The position numbers were made by a program, and so were the translations under genes. From Linnemannia schmuckeri (taxonomy: Eukaryota > Mortierellomycota > Mortierellomycetes > Mortierellales > Mortierellaceae), in NCBI GenBank assembly GCA_029449235.1, contig JANATG010000012.1, positions 992,001-1,056,000 on the forward strand: a stretch of DNA of 64,000 nucleotides, written 5' to 3'. Positions within the stretch are counted from its first letter, which is position 1. The number at the start of each line of letters is the position of its first letter. Positions 23,510 to 34,557 of this stretch are shown here, one piece after another. The notes beneath the pieces are model-generated. The model did no database searches, was not told the DNA's origin, and saw only the letters and a list, made by a program, of their open reading frames with translations.

Positions 23510-24143
23510 GGTGGTTGTTGTGGTTGTTATTGAAGAGACTTGATGTAGAGGATTCCTTTTTCCTGATTCTGTGATGACTGAAGGAACCGATGTGTTCTCG
23601 TTGGAGGGTGGTGATGTGTTTCCTGAAGTGTGGGCGTTCTGAGAGTGAAAGGGAAGAAAAATGAAAAGCAAGAAAGAATTTAGAGGCGTTTTTTTATGAG
23701 AAGAGCAAAGTTCACTGTCTGGGCGAATCTCCCTCTCTCTCTCTAGTGCGTTTCTTTGTTCAAAACACCAAAATTGAAAGCCAAGCCACACTACTCTTGG
23801 AGCCTCATTCTTTGCAGCCAGTCTTGGTGGACACCTTGTTCTTTATTCACCTCGCCACTCACACACACTTACACCAACAACATCGCTCTGCCTCACAGGA
23901 CCACAAGATAAACCGCAGGACAAAACAAGTACAACAGGACAAAACCCAGCCAGGACAATTACACAACCCATCTAAAGCCTATCGCCTCGAAGCAAAAGTC
24001 CATCAACGGCCACAACAACGAACGACACTCCTCCATTTTCTCGGGAAAGCAAGCCAACTCTCGTTGCATCTCCTGGTCTTGCTTGACACTGCCTTCGGAC
24101 AAACAGACAAACATCCGACTACTCAACTCTACATATACATACA
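23510..24143. promoter_or_regulatory. Divergent promoter region NC2-alpha / LSM8
   Basis: 634 bases between the start codons of two oppositely oriented nuclear housekeeping genes. No TATA box; a (CT)-rich run occurs near 23727-23745. No third gene is supported. Confidence 0.5.
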
Positions 24144-24851
24144 ATGTCTGATCAGCTGAGATCCCTTGTCGACCGTAAGGAACCCTGCTCAGCATTACCC
24201 CACGACTTCATTATGAAACGGAAGAATAAAAACGCGCGTCGCGTCGACACAGTTCACGAGGTAGTGTCAAACCTAACATGCTGCAACCCTTCTTTATCCC
24301 ATGTACGCGTTAACTTTTTAGATCCAGTATTTGTCTACCTTACGGACGGACGCACACTCGTCGTAAGTAACAATTACCGCTCCCTATAAGCAAAGCACGC
24401 TCACCCTGATATGACGGCGCGTTTTTTATTGACTCACCTAGCATTGAGAACATTTCAGACTGACATCAATGGCTTTTCGTGGATACATAGGGGCAATTGA
24501 TGGGATATGATCAAGCAGCAAATGTCATTCTGGGCAAGACACACGAGAGGATATTCTCGTCAACAGAAGCCATGAAAACAGTCCCCATCGGTGTATATGT
24601 CATCCGCGGCGAGACCATGTAAGCAAAACCACTACTGTATTGTCTGCGCCACAAAGATATCTTCCTTGTTGTCTTGTGTCACTACTCATTGAAGAGACTT
24701 TGACCTGACTACTGGTTTATCATTCGCGTTTATATTCTTCCTTTGAACAAAAATTGATAGAGCACTGATTGGAGAGCTGGATGAAGAACTAGACGAACAG
24801 GCAGACTATGACAATATGATGGTGGAGCCGTTAGATCCAGTAATCCTTTGA
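24144..24851 (+). CDS. LSM8: U6 snRNA-associated Sm-like protein LSm8
   Basis: Subunit that defines the nuclear LSm2-8 ring, which binds the 3' uridine tract of U6 snRNA and supports U4/U6 assembly. Exons: 24144-24174, 24322-24362, 24491-24618 and 24761-24851, all GT-AG; 96 aa, the same length as human LSm8. Start MSDQLRSLVD; Sm1 motif VFVYLTDGRTLVGQLMGYDQ with ANVILGKTHERIF; Sm2 motif YVIRGETIALIGELDEE. The IRGETI form of Sm2 and the following acidic LDEELD stretch distinguish LSm8 from LSm1. Exon sizes are small, so no long ORF marks the gene. Confidence 0.95.
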
Positions 24852-25466
24852 GCAATGAGAGACAGAGGCAGGATCGCTCTCATTCTACACATGACAGGAA
24901 TATGGTCGAAAACATCAATATCACAAAGGATCAGCCAGTCAGGATGAAGGGCATTAGCACGAGCAGCAACAGACAGTAAGGATAACAGCGGATTAGACAC
25001 AATATCAAGCATTTTTTCTCGATTGCAGAACTACAACAACCACATTTCCCTCCAACAACACGCGCGTCATCCGAGGGTCAAGGGATCTAGGTGACCTCCA
25101 CAGCATTCATTCAAAATATAAACATTCAAAATAAAAACATTCAAAAAAATAAATAAATATATCAATTGCTTGTCATCGTTGTAAACCAGGATTATTTCCA
25201 TTCAACAAGCAAAGTGTGCTCAATGCAACGATTATTGGTTTAGTATTTCATATCTACTATCGTATTCTTTTGAGAGGGGGTCGCCTTTGATCGATAAAAA
25301 ATAACACAGATCGAAAGGGAAATCAATGAAAAAAAAAAATGCTGTTCACTAAAACCAAAAATACTAATGGTTCCTACACCACAAGGGTGACATCTCATTG
25401 TCGCAAACCTCGGCGTTACGACAACGTATCACCCTTTTCACCCTAAAACAAATGCTATCTAAACAC
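24852..25466. other. Convergent spacer LSM8 / RLI1
   Basis: 615 bases between two convergent 3' ends. AT-rich, with a small repetition of 'aaaataaacattcaa'-like units at 25110-25150. No gene seen. Confidence 0.4.
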
Positions 25467-27977
25467 TTAGTCCTCCAAGAAGAAGAAGTTTCCAGATGCC
25501 TTCTGTTCCTTATCCTTGACGGAGTCCATCTTGTTAATTCTTGGACGGAAATTGGTAGGATCACGGCGGAAGGTAATCTCGAGGGACGACAAGAACTTAT
25601 TCATACCAGTCAACAAGCTCTGGGGAGAACCAGCAGTGGCCTCGACGGAAGGCTGACCGTCATAGACGACGACACGGTCGGCCAAGTAGGTAGCCATAAT
25701 GAAATCGTGCTCAACGATGAAGGCGGTCTTCTTGGCGTGAAGGATGAAACGCTTGATAACCTTGGCGGCAATAATACGCTGCTCCGAATCCAAGTAGGCA
25801 GAGGGCTCATCGATAAGGTAGATATCGGCGGGGGCTCCAAGGGCCAAGCAAATGGCGACACGCTGCAATTCTCCTCCAGACAAGTTGCCGACCTCCTGAT
25901 CGATAATGGGCTCGGTCTGAAGAGGCTTGAGAACATCGGTGTTGAACTGAGGGTGCATGAAAGCAGCCTTGATCTTCTTCAAGAACAACATACGGACGGT
26001 ACCCTAAACAATTGAAAACAATAAACATGACGCATTAGTTTGCATTTCACATGATAGACAATAGTTTCCGCGAACGATTGCAAGAAAGAGAAAAATAGTA
26101 AAAAATGTACCTGGAACTTGGGAGCAATCTTCTGGGGTTTGTAGGAGACGTTGAGCTCGGGGACGTACTGGTCGCCATCGGGCTTCAAGATACCGGCCAA
26201 AAGACGAATGAAGGTGGTCTTTCCTGTTCCGTTCTCTCCCAACATGACAATAATCTCGGAATCGGTGAACTGACCAGGCTCGACGTTCAACTTGAAGTCT
26301 CCCATGGTCTTGCTCATCTTGGGGTACTTGTAACGGCGGTGGTTCTGCATGTCTTGAAGCTCATCGGCAGTCTCGGCAAGACGGAAAGTCAAAGATTCCT
26401 CACGGAAACGCAAGTTCTCAGTGGGGACCTTTCCGTCCAAGAAAATGTTGATACCTTCACGGACCGAGAAGGGAAGAGTGACGACACCATAGACCGAAGG
26501 CACACCGTAAAGAACGCAAATGAAGTCAGACAAGTAATCCAGAACGGACAAATCGTGCTCGACGACAATGACGAAGCAGGTGGGCTTGAGCAACGAACGG
26601 ATGGTCTTGGCAGCGTTCAAACGCTGTTTGACATCGAGATACGACGAAGGCTCATCGAACATGTAACTGCGGCGTCATCGAAACGAATGGGAAAGTCAGG
26701 ATTAGCGTTAGGGAACTATTTTGGGACTGCGGGCATGACATGCATGTTTATCCCCGAAAAAAATACGGAGTAATCACAATTAGCTGCACCGACTTACATA
26801 TCAGCCTTGCGGATACAAACCATGGAGATGGCGAAACGCTGCAACTCTCCTCCAGACAACTGACCGACCTCACGCTGAAGAATCTCTTTCAAATCTATAT
26901 GATTGTTCAATTTGAAAGAATGTGGAGAAGACAATTTTGTCAGCTCTTGTATCATGATCTCATTGGAAAAGGCAGAAGGTCCTCAGCGCAAAAAACAACA
27001 TAAAAATAACATAAAAAATAACATAAAAAATAACATAAAAAATAGGGCACAATAAGATGTGTAGAAAACATACCAAGGTTGTCGATCATCAACTGGCGGT
27101 TGTCGAGCTCCTGCTTGGCCTCCAAGAGATCGCCGACCTTTCCGGAAACAGCCTTGGGGATGTGATCGACATACTGGGGCTTGATGATGGCCAACAGGTT
27201 ATCCTCCAAGATCTTTGTAAAGTAGTTCTGAAGCTCTGATCCACGGAAGTGCTTCAAGATATCCTGCCAGTCGGGAGCATCGTCAAAGCGGCCCAAGTTA
27301 GGCTTGAGCTTTCCTGCAAGAATCTTGAGGGCGGTCGACTTTCCGATACCGTTAGTTCCGACCAAACCGAGGACCTGGCCAGGTCTAGGCACAGGGAGAC
27401 GATGCAACTTGAACGAGTTGGCAGAGTAACGGTGGGTGACCTCCTTCTCCAAGTTGGTGGGCAAGTTGATAATGTGGATAGCGCCAAAGGGGCAACGCTT
27501 GACACAGATACCACAACCGATGCAGAGGTCCTCCGAGATGAAGGCAATCTTGGACGCAGGCGAGACCTCAATACACATCTTGCCTAAACGATAGAAGGAG
27601 TGAAGGAGGGTATTACTGTTAGCAGTTTGCTCGCACTGCTAAGTCTCCTCCACTCGTCCTGCTCCTTTTTTATTTGCCAAAAAAGACGCGCTGTGTGCTA
27701 TTGTTTGTCGATGGACGGCTGCTGCGGTAGTCATTCACAAAGAGTCGATTGGTGCAGACTGTATTTTCCAAGAAGCGAGTTGGGTGATGAGAATAGTGAT
27801 AAGTGTGATGGGTGCAAGAGGAAGAATGAGTTGAGTCCAGATCCGTCGCTGTAGTCAGAGAATGAATCTGCGCTTACCCATCTTGACGACGGGGCAAGAC
27901 TTCTTGCACTCCTGTCTGCACTTCTTTGGCTTGCACTTGTCTGTGCTGACGATGGCGATTCTAGTCAATTCAGACAT
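25467..27977 (-). CDS. RLI1: ABCE1 / RNase L inhibitor, ribosome-recycling ATPase
   Basis: Twin-ATPase iron-sulfur protein that splits ribosomes after termination and acts in initiation; essential in eukaryotes. Minus-strand exons: 27977-27878, 27583-27074, 26894-26798, 26666-26111 and 26003-25467; 599 aa, the expected length. The N-terminal ferredoxin-like domain has eight cysteines for two 4Fe-4S clusters (CKPKKCRQECKKSCP and CIGCGICVKRCPFGA). NBD1 has GTNGIGKST, LSGGELQRFA and MFDEPSSYLD. NBD2 has GENGTGKTT, LSGGELQRVA and LIDEPSAYLD. The hinge region is present. Codon use is strongly biased, as expected for an abundant translation factor. It is transcribed in tandem with the nucleoside hydrolase upstream. 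Confidence 0.98.
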
Positions 27978-28235
27978 CTTGAGAGTCGGTGGAGAGAGAG
28001 AGAAGGGGAGGAAGAAGGGTGGGATGAAAAAAGAAATCAATTCCCGAAGCTGCCTGATAACCAGCCCAAAGGTTGACTGGCGTGCGCTTCTCTCAAAAAA
28101 AATTATTAGTTTGTTTACCACGCACCCAAAGTCCGAGAGGGAGAATGAGCCCACAAAGGAAATTAGTTATATCCTTCCCAATCGTAATCAGTCCTGGAAA
28201 TAATGGATTTATTGTGCGCCTTCCACTTCCAACTT

Positions 28236-29710
28236 TCAAGGGTACAATGCACCCCAAATGTCGTAAAACATCGAGGCAAGGTATCGCTCAGCATCTGCCT
28301 GCACAACAACCTGGGTGCGCGAAGCCTCGCCAGGGGCTTCCTTCGTACTCTTGATCCGGCGGTCAACAACAAGCATCCCGCGAGTGAGACTGCCGTCGAC
28401 CTCAATGCGGATATCTCGTTCCTGCACCTTCCAACCGACCTGTGTGTAGTCAGCCTCGCTCTCCAAGTCAATAAAAAATCCAATGCAAAGAGGATCGTGT
28501 AAGTTCATTGCTGTGTAGTTCAACTTTTGAACCAACAAGTCAAACAGGTATCCCAACAGAAGAGTCGCAAACTTGGACAATGGCGTTTCCATAGGGGCGA
28601 CATATCGCTTCATAGCCGTTGCCTGCAATGACACCGTGTGGGTGACTAAAGCGACAGAAGAAAAGGCGCAGAAATGAGAGTTAAGTGCTGAAACATTGCA
28701 GACACCAGTTGACATCAGTCCTGAAAAGGAGCAAGGCTTACCATCGGTGGGCAACATGTAAAGAGTGATGGCCTTTTCTGGATCAGAAGACATGGTTGCC
28801 TTCAAAATAGTGTGAACCGAGTGGGGACAGGCATGGAAGTTGAACTCTGCGACCGGTGTGACATTTCTGAAGTATCGATGATCAAAGACAACACTAAGGA
28901 TTAGTATACTCCCACTGACTCTGTATAACGAAAGAATGTAGCGCAAAAACTATACATGCGTGCTTACCCAGGGTTGTCAATGCAGCCTCCCATGCAGATG
29001 ACCTGCTTACAACGAGCAAAAACAACAGGGTCCTTCTCATAGGCCAAGGCCAAGTTGGTCATGGGTCCCAAGGCAATAAGAGTTATTGTCTTGGGCTGTG
29101 CCTGCTCCAACTGATAGAGAATCTCGTCGTGAGCAGGTCTCTTAGAAAGAGCGTACAGCTTTTCCGAGGGAAGATCTCCTGCAGCGAAATCCAGCTCCTT
29201 GCCCATCCTCTCAGGGTCCAACAGCCCAAGAATCTCAGCCCAGTCCGTGGGAGCGAGATCGGGATCGTTCAAGTGCATCCTTCCAAGACCGTCGGGGCCG
29301 TGAAAGTCCTCGCCATACACGGAAGAAACGACCAATGGCTTCGCCGCGCCTGTGGGAAAACAAGGATGAACAAGCGTTAGTAAATGGCCATTTGTCATAA
29401 AAGCATTCAATAGAACAAGAAAAAAAGCACACATACCGACAGAGATGACAGGCTTTTTGGTCCTGATATGCTCCAAACGAGCACGGTTATGTCCCTCAGG
29501 CAAGGTCGAGGTGCGAGAAGCGTGGACTTCCTTGCCGAGGACATGCAAAATAGTGAAGAGGTTCTTTGTCACGTTCTCGCGGTTGGTGTTACCGTAGGTG
29601 AGAGTAATTGCGACGACGTCGACCTTGGGCGATCCCATGGCATGGAGAATGGCAAGGGTGTCATCGATGCCAGGGTCACAATCGATGATGCAGCGGCCAG
29701 TTTTAGACAT
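28236..29710 (-). CDS. Inosine-uridine-type nucleoside hydrolase
   Basis: Cleaves ribonucleosides into base and ribose; purine/pyrimidine salvage (yeast URH1 is the pyrimidine-preferring relative). Minus-strand exons: 29710-29437, 29349-28968, 28893-28742 and 28645-28236; 405 aa. The Ca2+-binding signature is at the N-terminus (IIDCDPGIDDT, Asp 10, 12, 16 and 17). Further family landmarks are ALGPMTNLALA, the segment VAEFNFHACP, and the late active-site motif NLHDPLC. Between exons 2 and 3 the protein reads PGVVFDHRYFRNVTPVAEF, longer than the usual PGN-x-x-P-x-AEFN by about nine residues. This could be a real insertion or a slightly misplaced acceptor. Substrate preference cannot be told from sequence. 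Confidence 0.92.
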
Positions 29711-30685
29711 TGTGAGTTGAGGTAAGATTGGCTAGTGGAGTGTGGGTGAGAAAAAGAGGGGTAAAGGGACAAGAGAAGAAGGGCGTGTTCAACAGGAGAG
29801 GAATTTATGCGGGGAAAAATGATCCAGTTTAAATTAAACAGGAGTCATTTTTAAGGGTCTCAGGCTCATACCAGGTCTCAGACCTACAGGAGCACGAGAG
29901 AAAGCAGTAGTCGAACATTGAGCGTAAAGAAAGGGAGAAAATAATCACGCTTAGGGGGTGCGGGGGCTGGCTCGGTGCTGGCTCGGTGCTGGGCACTCCA
30001 AGGCATTCATGCGACCCGGTTTGTGCAACTATAGGCATTCGGGCTTCCAGAGGGTCCGTCTGACAGCTCGCTCATTCCGGAGCTGCCAGTCGCCGACTCC
30101 TTCCCTTTTTTTTATTTAGTGGCTTGGATAATCAGGTTTGACACGCCGGCACAACTGTGTGGGATTTGGCGTCATTAAAAAAATGAAAGGAGGAAAACAA
30201 TCCTCAATCCGAACAGACATGCAGTTGCAGACTTGTAGGCAAAACAAGACGCGTTGCTTACTGCCTAGCCAACGCTCTCTCTGGCTCTCTCACTCTCACC
30301 AGCCCACTGAGCATTGGGTGAAGGAGGGAGCTCTAGTGACTTCTACCACTTATGCCTAACTCTAAAAAACATGTATGTTTGTGTCACAAATGCGTCTGCG
30401 CACCATCCAACATACAAATCTCGCCAACTGAGCGCGATTTTATGAACCAGAGAGCCACCGAGCGCTTCTGTTTACCAAGCACAATGAGGGTTTTTGTAAA
30501 CGACAAAGTGAGGCTTTTTACAAATTCGACTTTTGACAGATCTCAAAAAAAGAATAAAAAGGAGGCTCCTCCCAATCTTCGTTTTTTCATTATCTTTCTT
30601 CGTCTCGATCCAGCACAGCGACACAACCACCAAAACAGACTCACTCAACCCTTCACAAGCTACCAACACTTTCACCTTCACCACT
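29711..30685. promoter_or_regulatory. Divergent promoter region nucleoside hydrolase / ATX1
   Basis: 975 bases between start codons on opposite strands. A short direct repeat (CTGGCTCGGTG twice in tandem) lies at about 29966-29988. No ORF here looks real. Confidence 0.45.
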
Positions 30686-31191
30686 ATGACTGTAAGACCT
30701 TATCCATTAACCATAGCACATTACAAAGCGCAGTCCACTTGGCATTCGTATATCTAACTACTTTTTTTTTATTTACCTATTCAAACAGCAATACAAATAC
30801 GATGTTACCATGTCCTGCGGCGGATGCAGTGGTGCTGTCACCAAGGCCTTGACCAAGCTCGAAGGTGCATATTCAAGTCTTACGTCCTCGTGTAAACATG
30901 CTTTTTAGCAGTCGTAGCCAACCAGATACTGACAATTTCAACCGTGTATGCTATATAGGTGTCGACAAGTTTGATGTCTCCCTCGAGGCTCAGAAGGTCA
31001 CCGTCGAGTCTGCCACTCTCTCTGAGGCAAGTACCTCCTCCTGTTTTTGTTTTTTTTCATGTGTTTGATATATATCTTCTAATACACCAACGACTTACGA
31101 TTTGCTTTTTTTTTTTTGCTGAATTCATTAGTCTGAAATCTTGGCTGCGATCCAAAAGACCGGCAAGACCGCCAAGGTTGCCGAACAGTGA
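30686..31191 (+). CDS. ATX1: Copper chaperone ATX1
   Basis: Small cytosolic metallochaperone that carries Cu(I) to the P-type copper ATPase of the secretory pathway, for loading of multicopper oxidases. Exons: 30686-30691 (only ATG ACT), 30789-30864, 30959-31026 and 31132-31191; 69 aa. The copper site is MSCGGCSG (Cys12 and Cys15), and the conserved loop-5 lysine region is KTGKTAK. The ferredoxin-like beta-alpha-beta fold pattern is complete (YKYDVTM, VTKALTKLEGV, DVSLEAQKVTV, ILAAIQKTG). Intron 3 begins GCAAGT rather than GTAAGT and ends AG. Reading through it would break the protein, so a GC-AG intron is required. The first coding exon is six bases long. Confidence 0.95.
31027..31131 (+). 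other. GC-AG intron in ATX1
   Basis: Donor GAG|GCAAGT and acceptor ATTAG|TC flank an intron of 105 bases. The frame is preserved only with this GC donor; there is no GT at the required phase. AG|GCAAGT is the known consensus of GC-AG introns handled by the major spliceosome. Confidence 0.85.
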
Positions 31192-31302
31192 GAGTAATCA
31201 CGTCCACACCACAATGCAACAACAACAACAACAACACTGATACACCATTCATTCATATTTCTGATTACACCTAAATACAGTATGTAGTAACGGCTGGTCA
31301 AA

Positions 31303-31308
31303 AATAAA
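31303..31308 (+). terminator. Poly(A) signal AATAAA of ATX1
   Basis: AATAAA about 110 bases after the ATX1 stop. Confidence 0.4.
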
Positions 31309-31592
31309 ACGGTGATCAGCTAATTTTCGTCCTGAATTTGACAGGTTAACCTTTTTTTATTTCATAATAACTGATCTGCACGGGCCATGTTTCTTGTGCA
31401 CCGTGGGGAAGGAAGAGAAGGAAGACGTCACCTGAGATTTCCTTGCTGCAAAATGCCAACAAAAAAAATTCTTTCAAGATCGTCACCTGAGTTTTCTGCG
31501 GTGCCCAATTTTCCAACCACCCCAGAAAAGAAACCTTCAATGAGCATTTTTGTTCCAAATACTCCACCATAAACGGTATCGATTTCACCTCC

Positions 31593-31612
31593 TTTTTTTT
31601 TTTTTTTTTTTT
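31593..31612. repeat. T20 homopolymer
   Basis: Twenty consecutive T in the ATX1-MFS spacer. Confidence 0.9.
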
Positions 31613-32736
31613 GTTGCACAAGTACATACCTTATTTTTTTTTTCGGGACCCCAATGAGCGAACAGACGTCCATGGTTTTGTTGATGAGCCTATCCTTTCT
31701 CTTTCCGCTGCAGTACTTAGCAGTTGTTTTTCTGCAAAGTCTCCCGATCTATTCTCCCTTTTTCCGGGGAAGGAAAGAAAGGGCATTGGTCCTACTTCTT
31801 TTTCTATCACCTTCACTTTCGCCTTTTACCAAAAACGACAACGTGAGGGTTATCATCGTACATAAAGAAATTGTCGATTTGTCAGAAAGACCGGATAAGG
31901 ACGGCCATTTTGGACGTCCTTTTTGTTTTTTTCTAGCATTGTAGACGACATCGACGAGATGTGATAGACGTCTGGACGACGAAATGAGACGACCCATTGT
32001 CAAAAATCGATGCAGATGGTGTTATGTAGCTCAACGTAAAAATCGTTACCGAATGAGCGTCCTACTTTTGATGTTTTTATGTTTTTGATCAGACAGACTG
32101 CGCACCCACCTCCCGAAAAAATGTCGCAAAGAATGACTTTATTTTTGTTAATCAAACAGAAAAAAAAGAAAAAACTACCACGTTTGTTTCAAGTGAGTCA
32201 GTCAGGGTGGGTTTTTCTTAATGTGGTCAGTTAGACAAAGATCTATCCGTTGTAGTCCTCATTGTAGCCTTCAAATCAGGTCATCATTCCACCACTGTCC
32301 AGCTTGTTTTGGTCGTCATTGAAGGCGCCAATGCACTCGACATGACTAAAGTAGGCTGGCCCTCTTTTGTCGTTGTCTATCACTGTCGCATCGGGTCAAT
32401 TTGAACCCAGGGGATAATCGACAAATAGTCCGCTCTACCTCTCCTCCCCTCTTTATCTCCGACATGGTGTGAAACAAACAACAACAAAGCATCATCTTTA
32501 TATGTTAGCACTTGTTGGGAATATTCTTTCCTCCTCAATGAAAGACTATAAATCAATTCGATCTGTCCCTTGTTTTCCTCTTTTTTTTTCTCCTCTTTAC
32601 TTTCTTCACCCACAACTCGGCTCACCTTCTCCATCCTCATCTGCCCTCCCCACAGTAATGGAAAGCACCCTCATCCGCATCCATTATCTTCCTTAATTCA
32701 ACAACCCCCCTTTTACCCTCTTCCTCAACACATCAT

Positions 32737-34374
32737 ATGCAACCAGTCGCTAATGGTAATGCCGTAAATCTTTCCGCAAGCAACCCTTGCGACGCAGATC
32801 ACGCATCTAGCCCAATCAACAACAACTGTAACCACAAGTATGAGTTAGATTCTTCCTCCGCAGCCGTTGCTGCTACCCCCAATTACAAGCAGGAGCTCAC
32901 CGAGAGCGACTTCCAGGACTCTAGCGCCCTTGAGAAGAGCACCGTCATTCCTATCGCTCAGGTCTCGCTGTTGGATGTCGGCAAGAAGCCATTCCTCTAC
33001 GGTCTGCGCACCCACAAACATTACATCACCCTGACCATCCTTCTGACCCTCTTCACCGACATGGTCAGCTACGGCATCATCATCCCCATCATGCCCTCCA
33101 TCATTGAACACATGGGCGGTGACTCAACAAAAACCGGAGTCCTCGTGGCCGTCTACGCTGCTGGTATCATGTCGGCTTCACCTATCTTTGGAATGATCTC
33201 GGATAAGATGGCCTCCCGTCGGTTGCCCATGATGATTGGTCTTACGGGCCTTCTCACCTCGACAGTCATCTTCATGTTTGCCAAGGTCTACTGGCTCTTG
33301 ATTATTGCCCGTTTCTTCCAGGGTGTCTCGGGTGGCGCCGTCTGGACTTTGGGTCTTGCTCTGATGACGGACTCGTTCCCCGCCAGCGAGATGGGTATCC
33401 AGATGGGCAAGTCCTTGATCGGCCATACTATGGGTATGCTTGGCGGCCCCCCAATCGGTGGTCTTCTCCACGATGCCTACGGTGAGCGTGCTCCCTTCTA
33501 CTTCTGTATCGCTTTTATTCTCCTGGTCATGACCGCCCTGGGCTGCTTGATCGAGGTCCGTGCTGACGAAGCCTTGGAGCTGCGCGAGTTTGACGCCGAG
33601 CTCCGTGAGCGTGCCCGTGCCAAGGGAATCGAATACAAGGTCCCCGTCAAGACATCTCTCTGGCGGATCATCACCACCAAGCGCATGATCGCCGCCGTCA
33701 CCGTTACCACTTTGGAAGCTTTCGATCTTTCCTCCCTCGAGCCAACCTTACCCTTCTACCTCCGCGACCGCTTCGCAATGACCGAGGGTCAAATCGGTCT
33801 TGTCTTCATCGCCTTCACCTTGCCCACCATCGTCTCCCCTTTAGCCGGCTGGGTCTCAGACCGCTACGGCGCCAAGATCCTCTGCAGCACCGCCGTCATA
33901 ATCTGTGCCTGCTTCATGCTCGTTCTCTCCATCGAAAACAAGCCCCTCTGGGGCATCGTCCTCAACCTAGTCGGAATCGGCCTCGCCACCTCCAGTTTCA
34001 TCGCCCCCATCCTCGGTGAAATCTCAGCTGTGGTCCGTCGCACGGGCGACAGCGCCGCCTATGCCCGCGCCTTTGCGATTTTTAACATGGCCTTCAGCTT
34101 TGGAATGTTGATCGGTCCCATTATCGCAGGATACATCTATCAGCATCACGGCTTCAAGTGGAACTGCATCACCACCGCCTGTATTTTGTTCTTCTTTGTC
34201 CCCGTCATGATCATGTGGATGGGCAACCGCAAGCAAAAGATGGAGGACATCGCCATGTATGAGCGCGAGGAGGAGGAGCGCCAGATGATGTTGGCCGACG
34301 TCAAGTTGATCAAGGCTGAGCGTAAAGCCGCCGAGGAATTGAACGCCGCCACCCTCTGCCAGCCTGCCGTCTAA
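32737..34374 (+). CDS. Major facilitator transporter, DHA1 / vesicular-amine-transporter-like
   Basis: Proton-coupled membrane carrier; the nearest groups are fungal 12-helix drug:H+ antiporters and the SLC18-type family. A single exon encodes 545 aa. About 80 hydrophilic residues precede helix 1 (TILLTLFTDMVSYGIIIPIMP, with the D-x-x-x-Y-x-x-x-x-P pattern typical of DHA1). Motif A appears in the loop after helix 2 (FGMISDKMASRRLPM) and again in the second half (GWVSDRYGAK). Motif C (GHTMGMLGGPPIGG) marks the antiporter class. A central charged loop (about 275-305) separates two six-helix bundles, and the C-tail is charged and probably helical. Substrate unknown. It lacks introns although its neighbours are intron-rich; codon use is like theirs, so recent transfer is not indicated by composition. 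Confidence 0.9.
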   Translation: MQPVANGNAVNLSASNPCDADHASSPINNNCNHKYELDSSSAAVAATPNYKQELTESDFQDSSALEKSTVIPIAQVSLLDVGKKPFLYGLRTHKHYITLTILLTLFTDMVSYGIIIPIMPSIIEHMGGDSTKTGVLVAVYAAGIMSASPIFGMISDKMASRRLPMMIGLTGLLTSTVIFMFAKVYWLLIIARFFQGVSGGAVWTLGLALMTDSFPASEMGIQMGKSLIGHTMGMLGGPPIGGLLHDAYGERAPFYFCIAFILLVMTALGCLIEVRADEALELREFDAELRERARAKGIEYKVPVKTSLWRIITTKRMIAAVTVTTLEAFDLSSLEPTLPFYLRDRFAMTEGQIGLVFIAFTLPTIVSPLAGWVSDRYGAKILCSTAVIICACFMLVLSIENKPLWGIVLNLVGIGLATSSFIAPILGEISAVVRRTGDSAAYARAFAIFNMAFSFGMLIGPIIAGYIYQHHGFKWNCITTACILFFFVPVMIMWMGNRKQKMEDIAMYEREEEERQMMLADVKLIKAERKAAEELNAATLCQPAV

Positions 34375-34437
34375 TTACAAGAGGCCCGCCTCCCTTTCTC
34401 TAATATACCATGAGTTGTTTTCTCAAAACCATTAGCA

Positions 34438-34443
34438 AATAAA
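34438..34443 (+). terminator. Poly(A) signal AATAAA of the MFS gene
   Basis: AATAAA 63 bases after the MFS stop codon, in the 183-base gap to the convergent NUP107 gene. Confidence 0.5.
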
Positions 34444-34557
34444 ACTTAGTTTCCTCATTACTTTGTTCACTCTGGCAACACCTTTTTTAATGGTTGATCG
34501 ACTCGTAGTTTTTCCTGCTTGTGCTAATCTTTGTGCTGCAACGAGTCCTTATGTATA

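Larger units (their letters stand above)
31192..32736. other. ATX1-MFS spacer
   Basis: 1.5 kb with no supportable gene. It contains T20 at 31593-31612, an 11-base direct repeat CGTCACCTGAG (31426-31436 and 31481-31491), and a C/T-rich leader from about 32570 to the MFS start. Confidence 0.4.

Noticed and set aside
23069..23791. 240-codon minus-strand ORF overlapping the NC2-alpha start
   Set aside because: Only its MRNKKYKTKFPV segment is real coding (exon 1 of NC2-alpha); the rest is leader and intron read through.
25398..27587. Several 60-220 codon plus-strand ORFs across RLI1
   Set aside because: Antisense shadows of the strongly biased RLI1 exons on the minus strand.
32398..32450. tRNA-like sequence on the minus strand with GGTAGAGCG and GGGTTCAAATT
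   Set aside because: The T arm does not pair with a seven-base loop, no acceptor stem forms, and the anticodon arm is wrong.
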